From a virus: DNA of 21,490 bases. The notes beneath the pieces are model-generated. The model was not told where the DNA came from, ran no database searches, and saw nothing but the letters and a program-made list of their open reading frames with translations. The translations under genes and the position numbers were made by a program. Positions 1 through 9,455 of this stretch are shown piece after piece. Position 1 is the stretch's first letter; each line of letters begins with the position of its first letter. Location: the IMG/VR virus record IMGVR_UViG_3300030451_006234, positions 2,809 to 24,298 of that record, one strand, 5' to 3'.

Positions 1-1
1 A

Positions 2-292
2 AATGGTTTACCTTTTGCTTTTACGAATTGGGCATTTTTAAACAAGGATGCAGAGAAAAGATTTATGACAACCGCAGAACTAAACCCTGAAGATTACAAT
101 AGTGGAGACATCCCTTGGCACATTGATACTATCTGTATTGATGATGTGAAATCTGTTATGAAATGGACTAAAGAATACTTTACTAATCTATTAGGGTATA
201 ATAAACCTGTAAAATGGCTACGTGTAAGTGACGATGAAGTTATTACAAGAGTCGTAACTAGATATACAAAGGAACATTATGGGGTCAATTAA
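2..292 (+). CDS. HlyC-family toxin-activating lysine acyltransferase-like protein (C-terminal part, runs off left edge)
   Basis: The frame is open from the first bases of the window, so the gene begins upstream; 96 residues are visible. They align by eye with the second half of E. coli HlyC. A PFAFTNWAFL stretch matches PVAYCSWANL, an N-S-G-D followed by WHID (GAT at 125-127) matches TSGDRKWFID, and a later WLRV matches AIRV. The aspartate of WHID falls at the place of HlyC Asp92, one of the two catalytic residues; the catalytic His would lie left of the window. HlyC enzymes transfer a fatty acyl chain from acyl-ACP to internal lysines of RTX toxins. No RTX toxin is visible here, and the next genes are virion proteins, so the substrate may be a virion or host protein (inference). 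The gene overlaps the next one by 14 nt. An internal ATG at 65 would give only 75 residues and cut the conserved WAFL block, so it is not taken as the start. Confidence 0.7.
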   Translation, partial: NGLPFAFTNWAFLNKDAEKRFMTTAELNPEDYNSGDIPWHIDTICIDDVKSVMKWTKEYFTNLLGYNKPVKWLRVSDDEVITRVVTRYTKEHYGVN

Positions 293-1514
293 AAAAGCAT
301 TAAAACCTATTACTAAGGTTGTTGATGATATTATCCCTAACGAGATAAAACCTGCATTACCTTATATTGCAGCTACATTCGGTGCACCTTATTTAAGTCC
401 TTTGGTTGGAAAGGGTTTAGGAGCTCTTGCAACTAAGATGGGAGCTGGCAAAGGATTAACAGCTTTTTTAAGTAGCGCTCCTTTGGCAAAAGGTTTAGCA
501 GGGAGTTTTGCTAACATAGGTACACAAGCTTTATTAGGAAAAAAAATTAATCCTGTATCAGCAGGTATATCGGGATTGTTAGCGGGTGGTGGAGAACTTT
601 TATCTGGATTAGATGCTCCACTTGCAAAAGAAGTAGGTGGATATTTATCTCCAAATAAAATTGGTGGTATGACTCTTGGTGAAGTGTCGACCGCGGCTTC
701 CATTCCTTTAACAGCAGGCACAGTAGAAGCAGCAGGAGATGCGGCTAGAAAAGCAAATGAAGAGTATGAACGATATTTAGAAGAGCAAAAAGCTGCAGGT
801 AATGAAGATATTCAAACAAGAGTAGATTACATAACAAGGTACATGAGCCTTGCCGGGTTTGATCAAAACACAATTGATGAAAAATTAAATGAATTAGGAT
901 ATGCTGCAAATGGTGGTTTGATGGGAACTCGTGTGGGTTATAAAATTGGTGGTAGCACTATGCAAAATATTTTAGCTAGATTATTTAATGTTGAAGTTCC
1001 TGCGGAAAGATTAGAAGAGATGAGACAAAACAGAGCTGATTTTCTTTTTAATGAAAACGTAGATGCTGAAGATTATCCTTCTCAAGATTATTTGAATAAA
1101 GTAAGAGACGCAGCAGAAAAACAAGCCACAAAAGAATTAAACGAATATATGAAAAAAATAGGAATGGACCCTTTTAATCCACCCGAAGGCTCTATGGAAG
1201 ATGAAATGATTGATCAGATTATGGAACCACGAAAAGAGGGCCGTGTCAAAGAAGCCATGGGCGGACGTATTTACAAAGCAGACGGTGGTATCATGAACTT
1301 AAAAATGGGTGGTATGCCTGCTGAAATGGATTTACGAGGTGGTGGTTTTGTGCCGATTGGTGCAAAAGAAAAAGCTGACGATGTCCCTGCAAGATTATCA
1401 AAGAACGAATTTGTCATGACCGCTGATGCAGTAAGAGCTGCCGGTGGAGGAAGTGTTAACAAAGGGGCGAAAAGAATGTATGATTTGATGAATAAATTGG
1501 AGGCTAGAGTGTAA
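279..1514 (+). CDS. Probable virion-associated protein with conserved DDVPARLSKNEFVMTADA C-terminus
   Basis: This 411-residue protein starts at an ATG preceded by AAGGA. Residues about 20-160 are rich in Gly, Ala and Leu with several hydrophobic stretches, ending in a segment that could cross or insert into a membrane. A charged, probably helical part follows (about 150-330). The C-terminus holds Gly-rich GGR/ADGG/MGG repeats and then, at residues 367-411, the motif DDVPARLSKNEFVMTADA followed by AVRAAGGG and NKGAKRMYDLMNKLE. I know this tail from many marine phage virion-module proteins of undefined role. The stop overlaps the next ATG (TAATG), so the two are translationally coupled. Its role is inferred from the tail and from its place in the late block; it could be an internal or ejected protein. 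Confidence 0.6.
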   Translation: MGSIKKALKPITKVVDDIIPNEIKPALPYIAATFGAPYLSPLVGKGLGALATKMGAGKGLTAFLSSAPLAKGLAGSFANIGTQALLGKKINPVSAGISGLLAGGGELLSGLDAPLAKEVGGYLSPNKIGGMTLGEVSTAASIPLTAGTVEAAGDAARKANEEYERYLEEQKAAGNEDIQTRVDYITRYMSLAGFDQNTIDEKLNELGYAANGGLMGTRVGYKIGGSTMQNILARLFNVEVPAERLEEMRQNRADFLFNENVDAEDYPSQDYLNKVRDAAEKQATKELNEYMKKIGMDPFNPPEGSMEDEMIDQIMEPRKEGRVKEAMGGRIYKADGGIMNLKMGGMPAEMDLRGGGFVPIGAKEKADDVPARLSKNEFVMTADAVRAAGGGSVNKGAKRMYDLMNKLEARV

Positions 1515-2365
1515 TGGCAGAAGAACAAATTACCACGACGAAACCCGCGCCGTTTATAGAGGCGGCGGGAACAACACTAACAGAAAAACTCATGCCTTTA
1601 TTAGGGCAACCTATTGATACTGCTGCCTTTGCTCCTAGTGTTGCTGCACAAGACCCATTACAACAACAAGCGTATCAACAAGCCTCAGGCCTTGGAGCGT
1701 TTGAACCTTTTCTAGCTCAAGCCGGTGCCGAAGCTACAGAAGCAGGACAGTTTGTAGGACCACAAGCCTATCAAGAATTTATGTCTCCGTATCAACAAGA
1801 AGTAATTGACACCTCTCTCGCTGCATTACAAAGAGAACGTGATATCGCAAGACAACAAATAGGGACAGGCGCTGCACAATTAGGTGCTTTTGGTGGTGGT
1901 CGTCAAGCGGTGCAAGAAGCAGAATTTGATGCCGCAACGGCATTAGGAAAAGCTCAATTGGAAGCACAACTTAGAGCACAAGCTTTACAACAAGCACAAC
2001 AACAAGCCGCACAAACATTTCAACAACAACAAGCGTTATCACAACAACAACAAGGACTAGCACAACTAGCCCCACAATTAGCGCAACAAGAGATTTCAGG
2101 GTTACAACAACTAGGACAGCAACAACAATTACAATCACAAGCTGTTCTTGATGCCGCTGCACAAGCTGAAAGAGAACGAGCGTTTGAAGAACAACAACGA
2201 TTAGGTTTTGTGGGTCAACAATTAACAGGATTGATTGGTGGATATCCTGCACAGCAAACTTTCCAAACAACCACAACTCCACCTCCAAGTCCATTATCTC
2301 AAATCTTAGGTGTAGGAGCGGGATTAACAGGAATCTTAGGTAACTTAGGAGTATTTGGTCAATGA
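1514..2365 (+). CDS. Gln/Ala-rich coiled-coil probable virion protein
   Basis: This 283-residue protein starts at an ATG with GGAGG about ten bases upstream, overlapping the previous stop by one base. The N-terminus (about 1-60) is Pro/Ala/Gln-rich. A conserved-looking core around residues 90-135 reads YQEFMSPYQQEVIDTS and GAFGGGRQAVQEAEF. Residues about 155-230 are extremely rich in Gln and Ala, predicting a long helix or coiled coil, and the end (about 235-283) is Gly/Leu-rich and hydrophobic. The MSPYQQ and GAFGGGRQ elements recur in structural-module proteins of uncultured marine phages as I recall them. The DNA of the Gln tract (about 1970-2240) is a degenerate CAA/CAG repeat. The function is not known; a role inside the virion or at the tail is inferred from position. 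It ends in an ATGA overlap with the next gene. Confidence 0.6.
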   Translation: MAEEQITTTKPAPFIEAAGTTLTEKLMPLLGQPIDTAAFAPSVAAQDPLQQQAYQQASGLGAFEPFLAQAGAEATEAGQFVGPQAYQEFMSPYQQEVIDTSLAALQRERDIARQQIGTGAAQLGAFGGGRQAVQEAEFDAATALGKAQLEAQLRAQALQQAQQQAAQTFQQQQALSQQQQGLAQLAPQLAQQEISGLQQLGQQQQLQSQAVLDAAAQAERERAFEEQQRLGFVGQQLTGLIGGYPAQQTFQTTTTPPPSPLSQILGVGAGLTGILGNLGVFGQ

Positions 2366-3504
2366 GTAGAATTTTAAAAAGACCTATGTTTCGTGGTGGT
2401 GGAAGAGCGAACAGTAAAGGCACAGGCATCACATCTGGTCTTGAAAATAGAATAGGGTATTCAACGGCAGGAATTGTTGGTGGTGATCAAAATTATGGTC
2501 GTGTGAGAGTTGAACCGGGTGGAGAACCGCTTGATGTTTTAGGTTTTTTAAAAAACATATTTAAGGGAGAAAATGTTGGCGCAGGACAAATGTCTAGAAC
2601 TCAAGATAAAAAAACTACAGATACAACCGATAACACAACTACAGCGACAACCACTACAGATACCACAGATGCTACCACAAAGGATGACACAACAAAAACA
2701 AACGATCAAAAAATTAAAACTGATATTGGAGAATATCCTGAAGGAATAACTGCGGGAAGAGTTGTAGAAACACCAAAAGACGACCCTTCTCCTAATAATC
2801 TATTTGATGATGATGATTTATATAATTTTAATGAACAAGAAATAAAAGAAAGAGCAAAAATATATGAAGAAATGTTAGGTAAAAGTAAAAAAGATAAATT
2901 TTTTGATGCTTTAATAGCAGCTGCTCCAGGGTTGTTAGAGGGTGATTACGCAAAGGCAATTGCAGGAGCGGGAGAAGCAACTCGAGATGATACAGATAGA
3001 CAAGCTAAATTGTTAGCGATTCAAGAAGAAATTGAAATGAGAAAACAAAGACTGAAATTAAATACACCTACCACTTTGATGAGAAATATAGAATATTTAC
3101 AAACACCTGATGGCGGTAATTTAAGTGTTGAAGAATCGATAAATAGATTAGCTCCGGTAGGAACTAGTTTTCAAAAAGACTATACACCAGGTAGACAGAT
3201 TTTTGAATTTACAGAAGGTTTTCAAGATAACATAAATTCATTTATTGCTGATAATGCTGCTGGTTATGGACAAGGTGCGTTTTTAGCAACAAATTATCAA
3301 ATTCCTGTAGCAAAATATTCTTTTAATAAAGACAATAAAAGAGTTAGAAATGAAATTGGAGAAGGAGAAATAGTTTGGGACCCTATAAATTTAGTTTTTA
3401 TTGCAAAGAAAAAAGGAGATACTACAGACAAGTTTTTTGACTTTGATCAAAACAATCCTGCTGCTTCTGTTAAGGCAGTTAAGCAGTATGTTTATGGAGA
3501 ATAA
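2362..3504 (+). CDS. Probable virion protein with Thr-rich linker
   Basis: This 380-residue protein starts at an ATG in an ATGA overlap, with AGGAG upstream. The N-terminus (KRPMFRGGGRANSKG) is basic and Gly-rich, a style common in this class of marine phage structural proteins. Residues about 85-114 form a nearly pure Thr/Asp linker. From about residue 150 the protein is charged and helical, with a short Ala-rich segment (FDALIAAAPGLLEGDYAKAI, about 180-200) resembling the AGxGLLxGD patterns of phage structural proteins. The C-terminal 140 residues look globular and mixed alpha/beta. I recognise no enzymatic motif. Its place between other virion-type genes suggests a structural or ejected protein (inference). 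Confidence 0.55.
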   Translation: MSRILKRPMFRGGGRANSKGTGITSGLENRIGYSTAGIVGGDQNYGRVRVEPGGEPLDVLGFLKNIFKGENVGAGQMSRTQDKKTTDTTDNTTTATTTTDTTDATTKDDTTKTNDQKIKTDIGEYPEGITAGRVVETPKDDPSPNNLFDDDDLYNFNEQEIKERAKIYEEMLGKSKKDKFFDALIAAAPGLLEGDYAKAIAGAGEATRDDTDRQAKLLAIQEEIEMRKQRLKLNTPTTLMRNIEYLQTPDGGNLSVEESINRLAPVGTSFQKDYTPGRQIFEFTEGFQDNINSFIADNAAGYGQGAFLATNYQIPVAKYSFNKDNKRVRNEIGEGEIVWDPINLVFIAKKKGDTTDKFFDFDQNNPAASVKAVKQYVYGE

Positions 3505-3509
3505 TAAAA

Positions 3510-6500
3510 TTGTCTAGAGCGTCTTATTTAAATAATCTTCTAGATGAAGAACGTAGAAAGATTAATGTAGGTGTTTCTGAAGTTCCTTCACAAGGGCTTG
3601 ATGAACCTGAAACAGACATAGGAACTATTGAGTCTGTCTTAGCAGGAATAGCCTCTGGTGTATTTAAAATCCCAGAAGGCATTGTTTCTTTAGGAGCAGA
3701 GCTTTATGATTTAGGAGCAGATACAAATACAGCAGCTCAAGTAGAAAAATTTTTTGATGATATTAATCCTTTTGATGAAATAGCAGAAGCCACTACAGCA
3801 GGTAGGATAACAGAGACTTTAGTTAATATAGGTATTCCTGGGGGTATAGCGTTTACAAAAGGAACAAGTCTTGCAGCGAAAGCTCTTCGTGCTAAAAAAG
3901 CTAAAACATATTTTTCTTTAAATAAGAAAGATATGGATTTTACAGAGTTAAGAAGATATCGAGATCAAGCTACCAAATTAAATAAAAAAGAAAAAGCTAT
4001 TAAATTTGGAACAGGTGCTTTTGTGGGTGGAGCTGCAGAGGGTGTTTTTGTTGCAGATGTAGAAAATGTTGGAACTATTAGTGATGCTTTTCAAGGAGGA
4101 CCTGTAGATTTTTTAGCCTTGTCTAGAGGGGATGAAAACGATCCAGCAAGAGACTTAATTAACAGAGTTAAATTTGGTACAGAAGGTGCTTTGTTCACGG
4201 GATTAATAGGAGGCACAGGAGCTACAATAAAGAAATTAGCAAAAAGAACAGATAATTTATTAAGAAGTAATTCTGCTATTGATAGACTTTTAGGTAGAAT
4301 AGGAGCAGGATTTAGAGCTTCTGGAAAAACAACACAAGAATATTTTCAAGCAACAAGAGCTCAAAAAGGAAAAAAGTCTAGAGACTTATACATAGCTCAA
4401 GAAATTTCTAACAGATTAGATAAAAACATAGACGCTATTTTTCCTTATTGGAAAAATGTTTTAAACAAAAAAGCAAAAGGTAAACAAAGAAGAGAAGCTT
4501 ATTCTTTTATTAACGAAGCTTTGTTTTCAAAAAAAAATCTAAAAGTCGGTAGAACGGTAGATAAAAAAACAAAAGAAAATATTACAAAAGTTGATTTTGG
4601 TAAAATGGATAGAGACAAAGTTAATCAACTTATAAAATTTTTATCTGATAGTGGTGCAGGGACTAAAAATATGAAAGGCATAATTAATTCTTTGAATTCA
4701 ATACGATCCGAATGGGGAAAGATGTTTTCTAGACTTGGAGGAAAATTAAAAGATAAAGATTTTGAAAAATTTGAAAAACAATTTAGTGACAAATTTAGAG
4801 ATTATTTAGACGCCAGTTATGATATTTTTAAAAACGATTCTTTAATTCCGTTAGTAAATTATAAACCTTCTGAAGAAATTATTGAAAAAGCAATTGATGT
4901 ATTTACAGCAGAAGCTAGAAAAACAGGAAGAATTTTAACTAGAGAGCAAGCGTTAAGTGATATTAATACAATTTTAAAAACAGGAGAACAAGGAACCAAA
5001 TTACCCGACAACTTTGAAAGTATGTTTTTAAGAGATGATTACAGACCTGCTCCTATTTTTAAATTACCAGACTATTTTGCAGGGAAAACAACGGCTGATA
5101 GTTTTTCAAACACAATGAATAAAAAAGATTATGTTAGTTTAGGGAAAACACTTGATCCAAAGAAAAAAGAAATATTTTCTCAGTTATTAGGAAAAGATGT
5201 AGAAATAAATGGAAAAGTGTTAAAAGATTATTCTAATCCCATGATGACTATATTAGCAGGAACTCAAAGAATATCAGGACATCTTAGAGGAAATGAATTT
5301 TATGATTTATTATTAGACGCAAATAACAGAGCTAAAAAAGCAGGCAAACCTGGATTGTTTTTTAAAACAAAGGGAGCTGCAGAGAGGGCTTTAGGATCTA
5401 ATAATGTTGTTCGATTAGTGGGTATAGACAGAGGTGGTAAGTATGCTGTGGGACCAAATCAATTATTCGATGAATACAAATATGTTGATCGTTTAACTTT
5501 TGAAGCGATGACAGAGTCAACTGAAATAACTAGAGGTTTGGGCCGAGAAATTTATAATCATTTATTTTTATATCCTAAAGCCACATCACAAATAGCTAAA
5601 ACAATTTTTTCACCTCTAACTCATGTACGTAACTTTATAAGCGCAGGAGCGTTTGCCGCGGCCAATGGAATTATTCCTGGAGTTACCGTAAACCCAAAAG
5701 AATTTACACAAAATTTTATAAACACTTTTAGTGTTTTACGTGGAACAGACGCTGAAAAAGCTTATGCCAAGTTGTTGGAAAAGGGTGTTGTTAATAGTAG
5801 CGTTAGTTTAAATGATTTAAGAGGACTTCTATCTGATATTGATTATGGTAAAAGTTTTAGTGGTATAAAAGGTTTTAATCGTATGATGAAAACTCTTTCT
5901 AAAATAAAAAGAGTATCAGAAGATTTATACACAGCAGAAGATGACTTTTGGAAAATTACAACGTTTGCTACAGAAAGAGGAAGATTAGACAGAGCTTATA
6001 AAGCAGCAGGTATTACAAAAACAAAAGACGAAATTTTTGATGAAGCAGCAGACATTGTAAGAAATAATGTTCCTAATTATGATTACGTGTTTCAATTTGC
6101 AAAAGATACAAGAAGAGCACCTGTTGGTAATTTTGTATCTTTTCCTGCTGAGATATTAAGAACAGCTCCTAACATAGTTAGAAGAGCTCTTAGAGAAATT
6201 ACAACAGAAGTGACAAACGATAATGGAGAACTTGTAAAACCTTTACGACGTATTGGTTTAGCGAGATTATTTGGATTTGGAACGACTGTTGTTGGAGTTC
6301 CTTATGGTGTACAAGAAATGTTTCAAAACTTATACGATGTTACAGAAGAAGAAATGGAAGCATTAAAAAGATATGTTGCGGATTGGTCAAAAAATTCTGT
6401 TTTAATTCCAATAAAAACTAAAGAAGGTAAATTAAAATACATAGATTTTTCTCACACTAATGCTTATGACACTCTTACTCGACCTATACAAACAGTTATA

Positions 6501-7526
6501 AACGCGGTAGCAGAAGGTCGAAATGATGAAGATGGGATTATGGATGATTTTATGAAAGGTCTTATTAATGCTACAAAAGAACTCGGTCAACCGTTTCTTT
6601 CAGAATCTCTTTGGACAGAGGCTTTATTTGATATATGGGCCAGAAACGGTGTAACTAAACAAGGAAAAGTATTATATACACCAGAAACACCTGATGGTGA
6701 AAAAATGTATAACATGTTAAAACATTTAATGAGCACTCAATTACCTGGTTCTTTAGCTGCCATTGAAAGATTAGATATTGCTTTTAAACCTATTGATGTA
6801 GTTAGAAGAGGAGCTGATGCAGACGTTAACGATTATGGACAAACATATGATGTAGGTTCTGAAGCGGCAGGTTTATTTGGTTTTAGAGCAATTGATGTAG
6901 ATCCTGAAAGAGCGATTAACTTTAAAATTGCAGACTTCCAAGAAAGAGTTCGTAATTCTAGAAAATTATTTACTTCTCCTTTATTAAAAGGTGGTGTCGT
7001 ACAGCCAGAGGATATTGTGGATAGATATATAGAAGCTAACAAAGCTTTATATAACAGCTACAATGAACTAAGAAGAGACTATTCAGCAGGAGTTAAATTG
7101 GGGGGTAATCCTGAATTATTACAAAATGCATTTATTAAACGAGGATTAAATAGAGATTTCAACGCCATGATTAATGGTGAGTTTAGACCTTTAAAAATAT
7201 CAAGAGGAATTAGATTAGCTTTTCAAGAAAATGCTCAAGAGATCGGAGTGCAAAATCCTTTTGAAATTGTAGATTCTTATATAAATGATATTTTTTCTCT
7301 TCTTCAAGGAATGCCTTTATTAATGAATTCTTTACCCGAAATTCCAAATATATTTAAACAAGCAAATAGGCTTTATCCTGGTGACACTTATGAGAAATAT
7401 ATGGAAAGTAATGTACCGGGTGTATCTCCTACTATTGTAGGACCAAGTAGTAATTTAAACACACAAGCAATAGCACAGAAAGGACAGCAAGTATTTGGAT
7501 CTAATGATCCTATATTCGGAGGTTAA
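3510..7526 (+). CDS. Giant probable internal/ejected virion protein (1338 aa, TTG start)
   Basis: The largest gene in the window. Its start is a TTG at 3510 with GGAGA at 3496-3500. No in-frame ATG lies between the upstream stops and residue about 141, so TTG is the only sensible start. Several Gly/Ala-rich hydrophobic stretches (about residues 40-65, 100-125, 165-190, 225-240, and a later one near FGTTVVGVPYG) alternate with long Lys-rich helical regions. A central block contains SPLTHVRNFISAGAFAAANG and then EDLYTAEDDFWKITTFATERG and FVSFPAEILRTAPN. This resembles segments shared by large phage 'polyvalent'/virion proteins of unknown fold (family match from memory, not certain). I see no lytic transglycosylase motif. 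Size, hydrophobic segments and location suggest an internal core or DNA-ejection protein comparable in role to T7 gp16 (inference). It is followed directly by the endolysin. Confidence 0.6.
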   Translation: MSRASYLNNLLDEERRKINVGVSEVPSQGLDEPETDIGTIESVLAGIASGVFKIPEGIVSLGAELYDLGADTNTAAQVEKFFDDINPFDEIAEATTAGRITETLVNIGIPGGIAFTKGTSLAAKALRAKKAKTYFSLNKKDMDFTELRRYRDQATKLNKKEKAIKFGTGAFVGGAAEGVFVADVENVGTISDAFQGGPVDFLALSRGDENDPARDLINRVKFGTEGALFTGLIGGTGATIKKLAKRTDNLLRSNSAIDRLLGRIGAGFRASGKTTQEYFQATRAQKGKKSRDLYIAQEISNRLDKNIDAIFPYWKNVLNKKAKGKQRREAYSFINEALFSKKNLKVGRTVDKKTKENITKVDFGKMDRDKVNQLIKFLSDSGAGTKNMKGIINSLNSIRSEWGKMFSRLGGKLKDKDFEKFEKQFSDKFRDYLDASYDIFKNDSLIPLVNYKPSEEIIEKAIDVFTAEARKTGRILTREQALSDINTILKTGEQGTKLPDNFESMFLRDDYRPAPIFKLPDYFAGKTTADSFSNTMNKKDYVSLGKTLDPKKKEIFSQLLGKDVEINGKVLKDYSNPMMTILAGTQRISGHLRGNEFYDLLLDANNRAKKAGKPGLFFKTKGAAERALGSNNVVRLVGIDRGGKYAVGPNQLFDEYKYVDRLTFEAMTESTEITRGLGREIYNHLFLYPKATSQIAKTIFSPLTHVRNFISAGAFAAANGIIPGVTVNPKEFTQNFINTFSVLRGTDAEKAYAKLLEKGVVNSSVSLNDLRGLLSDIDYGKSFSGIKGFNRMMKTLSKIKRVSEDLYTAEDDFWKITTFATERGRLDRAYKAAGITKTKDEIFDEAADIVRNNVPNYDYVFQFAKDTRRAPVGNFVSFPAEILRTAPNIVRRALREITTEVTNDNGELVKPLRRIGLARLFGFGTTVVGVPYGVQEMFQNLYDVTEEEMEALKRYVADWSKNSVLIPIKTKEGKLKYIDFSHTNAYDTLTRPIQTVINAVAEGRNDEDGIMDDFMKGLINATKELGQPFLSESLWTEALFDIWARNGVTKQGKVLYTPETPDGEKMYNMLKHLMSTQLPGSLAAIERLDIAFKPIDVVRRGADADVNDYGQTYDVGSEAAGLFGFRAIDVDPERAINFKIADFQERVRNSRKLFTSPLLKGGVVQPEDIVDRYIEANKALYNSYNELRRDYSAGVKLGGNPELLQNAFIKRGLNRDFNAMINGEFRPLKISRGIRLAFQENAQEIGVQNPFEIVDSYINDIFSLLQGMPLLMNSLPEIPNIFKQANRLYPGDTYEKYMESNVPGVSPTIVGPSSNLNTQAIAQKGQQVFGSNDPIFGG

Positions 7527-7527
7527 A

Positions 7528-8001
7528 ATGAAACTATCACAACACTTTAGTTATCAAGAATTTATTAAGTCACAAACAGCAGCAAGAAAAGGTATCAAGA
7601 ATGAACCTGATGATGCTCAGTTATATAATATGAAAATGATTTGCGCTAATATCTTAGAGCCTGTCAGAGATAATTTTGGAGGACCTGTTATTATTACATC
7701 TGGATTTAGAAGTCCTGAGTTGTGTGTAGCCATTGGTTCATCTACGAACTCTCAGCACGCGAAAGGTGAAGCTGCAGACTTTGAGATACCTGGAATCTCT
7801 AACAAAGAAGTTGCTGATTGGATACATGCAAACTTAGTTTATGATCAATTAATCTTAGAATTTTTTGATGGCAAAGATCCGAACAGTGGTTGGATACATT
7901 GTTCTCACAAAGGTAATGATAATAGGAAACAATATTTAATTGCCTACAAAGATGAAAACAATAAAACTAAATACGCCCCAGCAAATCATCTTACTACTTA
8001 A
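7528..8001 (+). CDS. Endolysin: M15-type D-Ala-D-Ala carboxypeptidase-like peptidase
   Basis: This 157-residue protein starts at ATG 7528, with GGAGG at 7518-7522 placed just before it. A longer frame from 7495 would run back into the giant gene and is not needed. It begins HFSYQEF, as do many phage peptidase_M15_3 proteins. It carries the zinc-site signature HAKGEAAD (His77, Asp84) and GWIHCSH (His124 the likely third ligand; His127 follows). SGFRSPELCVAIGSS is the family's substrate-side loop. Such enzymes cut peptide crosslinks of peptidoglycan at the end of infection. There is no signal peptide or membrane segment, so it would need a holin; I see no holin in the window. It ends with an 8-nt tail-to-tail overlap with the leftward helicase gene. 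Confidence 0.85.
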   Translation: MKLSQHFSYQEFIKSQTAARKGIKNEPDDAQLYNMKMICANILEPVRDNFGGPVIITSGFRSPELCVAIGSSTNSQHAKGEAADFEIPGISNKEVADWIHANLVYDQLILEFFDGKDPNSGWIHCSHKGNDNRKQYLIAYKDENNKTKYAPANHLTT

Positions 8002-9442
8002 TCCAATTTAATAGTTCTTCACCCATAATCTCGTTGGCTATGTCTATTTTATCACGCAGGGCTTTGACGATTCTTTCATCAACAGTCTTTTCTGCAATCA
8101 AGTCTATGTAGGTAACGATGTTTTTTTGACCTATTCGGTGAGCTCTGTCTTCCGATTGTAATCTTTTTTCCAGGTCATAGTTGTTAGAATAGTAGATTAC
8201 TGTGTTTGCGGCCGTAAGAGTGATTCCATAGCCTCCAGTTTGTGTATTTCCAACAAAATACCTAGTATTCCCATTTTCCGCTTGATACAGAGCAATATTT
8301 TTCTGACGTGTGTTTGCATCAATTGCACCGTAATATGCCACTGTAGAGTCATCTCCGTAGGTTTTTTTCAAGACTTCAACGATTTTTTCTATGTCATGCA
8401 CATAATTTGCCCAAATAATGACCTTACCTTCCGTTTCTTCTAAAATTGATAACAATTCATTCATGCGATTGCTTTTGACCTCAGTGACGCTACCATCATC
8501 TGCCTTAAAATGACCACAAATAATTTGATGTAAACGCATCATCTGTGTAATGACATTCATTGTGCTCATGGTTTTACCTTTAAGTTCTGCTATCGCAGCT
8601 TTCTGCATCAATATATATAATTTTTTTTGCTCATCAGTAAGTTCGACTGTTCTTCGAACAAATGTTTTTTCTGGTAAGTCCAAACAATCTTTCTTCAAAA
8701 CACGATAAGAAAAGTTTTCTAGTTTGTCTGATAGTTCATCGAGTCTTCGATAAGATCCAACAATCTGTACACGACGGCCACCAAAGTTTCGTTCTACCAT
8801 GTGCGCGTACCGTGAACGAAAAGCATAATAAGATTCAAAACCTAAATGCCATTGATCCAAAAAATAACATTGTGAATATAAATCGAGTGGAGATTTCGTA
8901 ACAGGCGATCCGGTGAGAATTCTACGGTACTTTGCAAAATCCCTAAGTTTTAAAATATGTTTAGTTCTTTTGGCTGTCGGATTTTTGATTGTCGTAGACT
9001 CATCAATTCCTATCAGTGATCGCCCAACTGTAGTGTTCAGAAATTTCTCAGCGAAGTCAACTCCTTTATTTGTTGAAAAAGCTTCCACATTCATAATAAA
9101 TATCTTTAACTTACCATCGTTTTGTGATAGTAAATCGAGCTCCGCTAATTTAGTTTGAGTTAAACTAGGTTCCCACAAAACCGTAGTATGTTCTATATGT
9201 TGTGGGAGATGAGTTGGTACTTCTATTTCATACCAATTTCTGTAAACACCTTTCGGTGCTACAATCAAAACATTTTGTATATCCCCTTTATCATATAAGA
9301 GTGCGATATTATCTATTAATACTTTTGATTTTCCGGTACCCATTTCCATAAATAAAGCAAATGTTTCTTGGTCCCAAGAACGTTGCAAAGCTTTCAATTG
9401 ATGTTCGTATGGCTTTGTCTTAAATTTATAATGTTCAATCAT
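7994..9442 (-). CDS. SNF2-family DEAD/H-box helicase
   Basis: This superfamily 2 helicase/translocase has 482 residues. The order of motifs is complete: a KPYEHQ Q-like motif (10-15), Walker A EMGTGKS (33-39), Walker B as DEST at 147-150 in place of DEAH, LTGSP (176-180), TGGYGITLTAANTVIYY in the C-terminal RecA lobe, and the SNF2-type QSEDRAHRIGQ (429-439). The start is ATG at 9442; the frame continues upstream to 9541, but that part is the promoter region and would cover the divergent gene's start. It is the only large leftward gene in the left 20 kb and has its own promoter. Phage SNF2 helicases are thought to help replication, recombination or transcription; the actual role here is unknown. 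Confidence 0.9.
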   Translation of the reverse strand: MIEHYKFKTKPYEHQLKALQRSWDQETFALFMEMGTGKSKVLIDNIALLYDKGDIQNVLIVAPKGVYRNWYEIEVPTHLPQHIEHTTVLWEPSLTQTKLAELDLLSQNDGKLKIFIMNVEAFSTNKGVDFAEKFLNTTVGRSLIGIDESTTIKNPTAKRTKHILKLRDFAKYRRILTGSPVTKSPLDLYSQCYFLDQWHLGFESYYAFRSRYAHMVERNFGGRRVQIVGSYRRLDELSDKLENFSYRVLKKDCLDLPEKTFVRRTVELTDEQKKLYILMQKAAIAELKGKTMSTMNVITQMMRLHQIICGHFKADDGSVTEVKSNRMNELLSILEETEGKVIIWANYVHDIEKIVEVLKKTYGDDSTVAYYGAIDANTRQKNIALYQAENGNTRYFVGNTQTGGYGITLTAANTVIYYSNNYDLEKRLQSEDRAHRIGQKNIVTYIDLIAEKTVDERIVKALRDKIDIANEIMGEELLNWIK

Positions 9443-9455
9443 AGTAAATTCTTTC

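Noticed and set aside
389-721. Leftward 110-codon frame, Pro/Ala/Lys-rich
   Set aside because: Antisense shadow of the Gly/Ala-rich virion protein gene.
1971-2432. Leftward 153-codon frame made mostly of Leu and Val
   Set aside because: It is the complement of the CAA/CAG-rich Gln tract; composition follows from the repeat, and no ribosome site is present.
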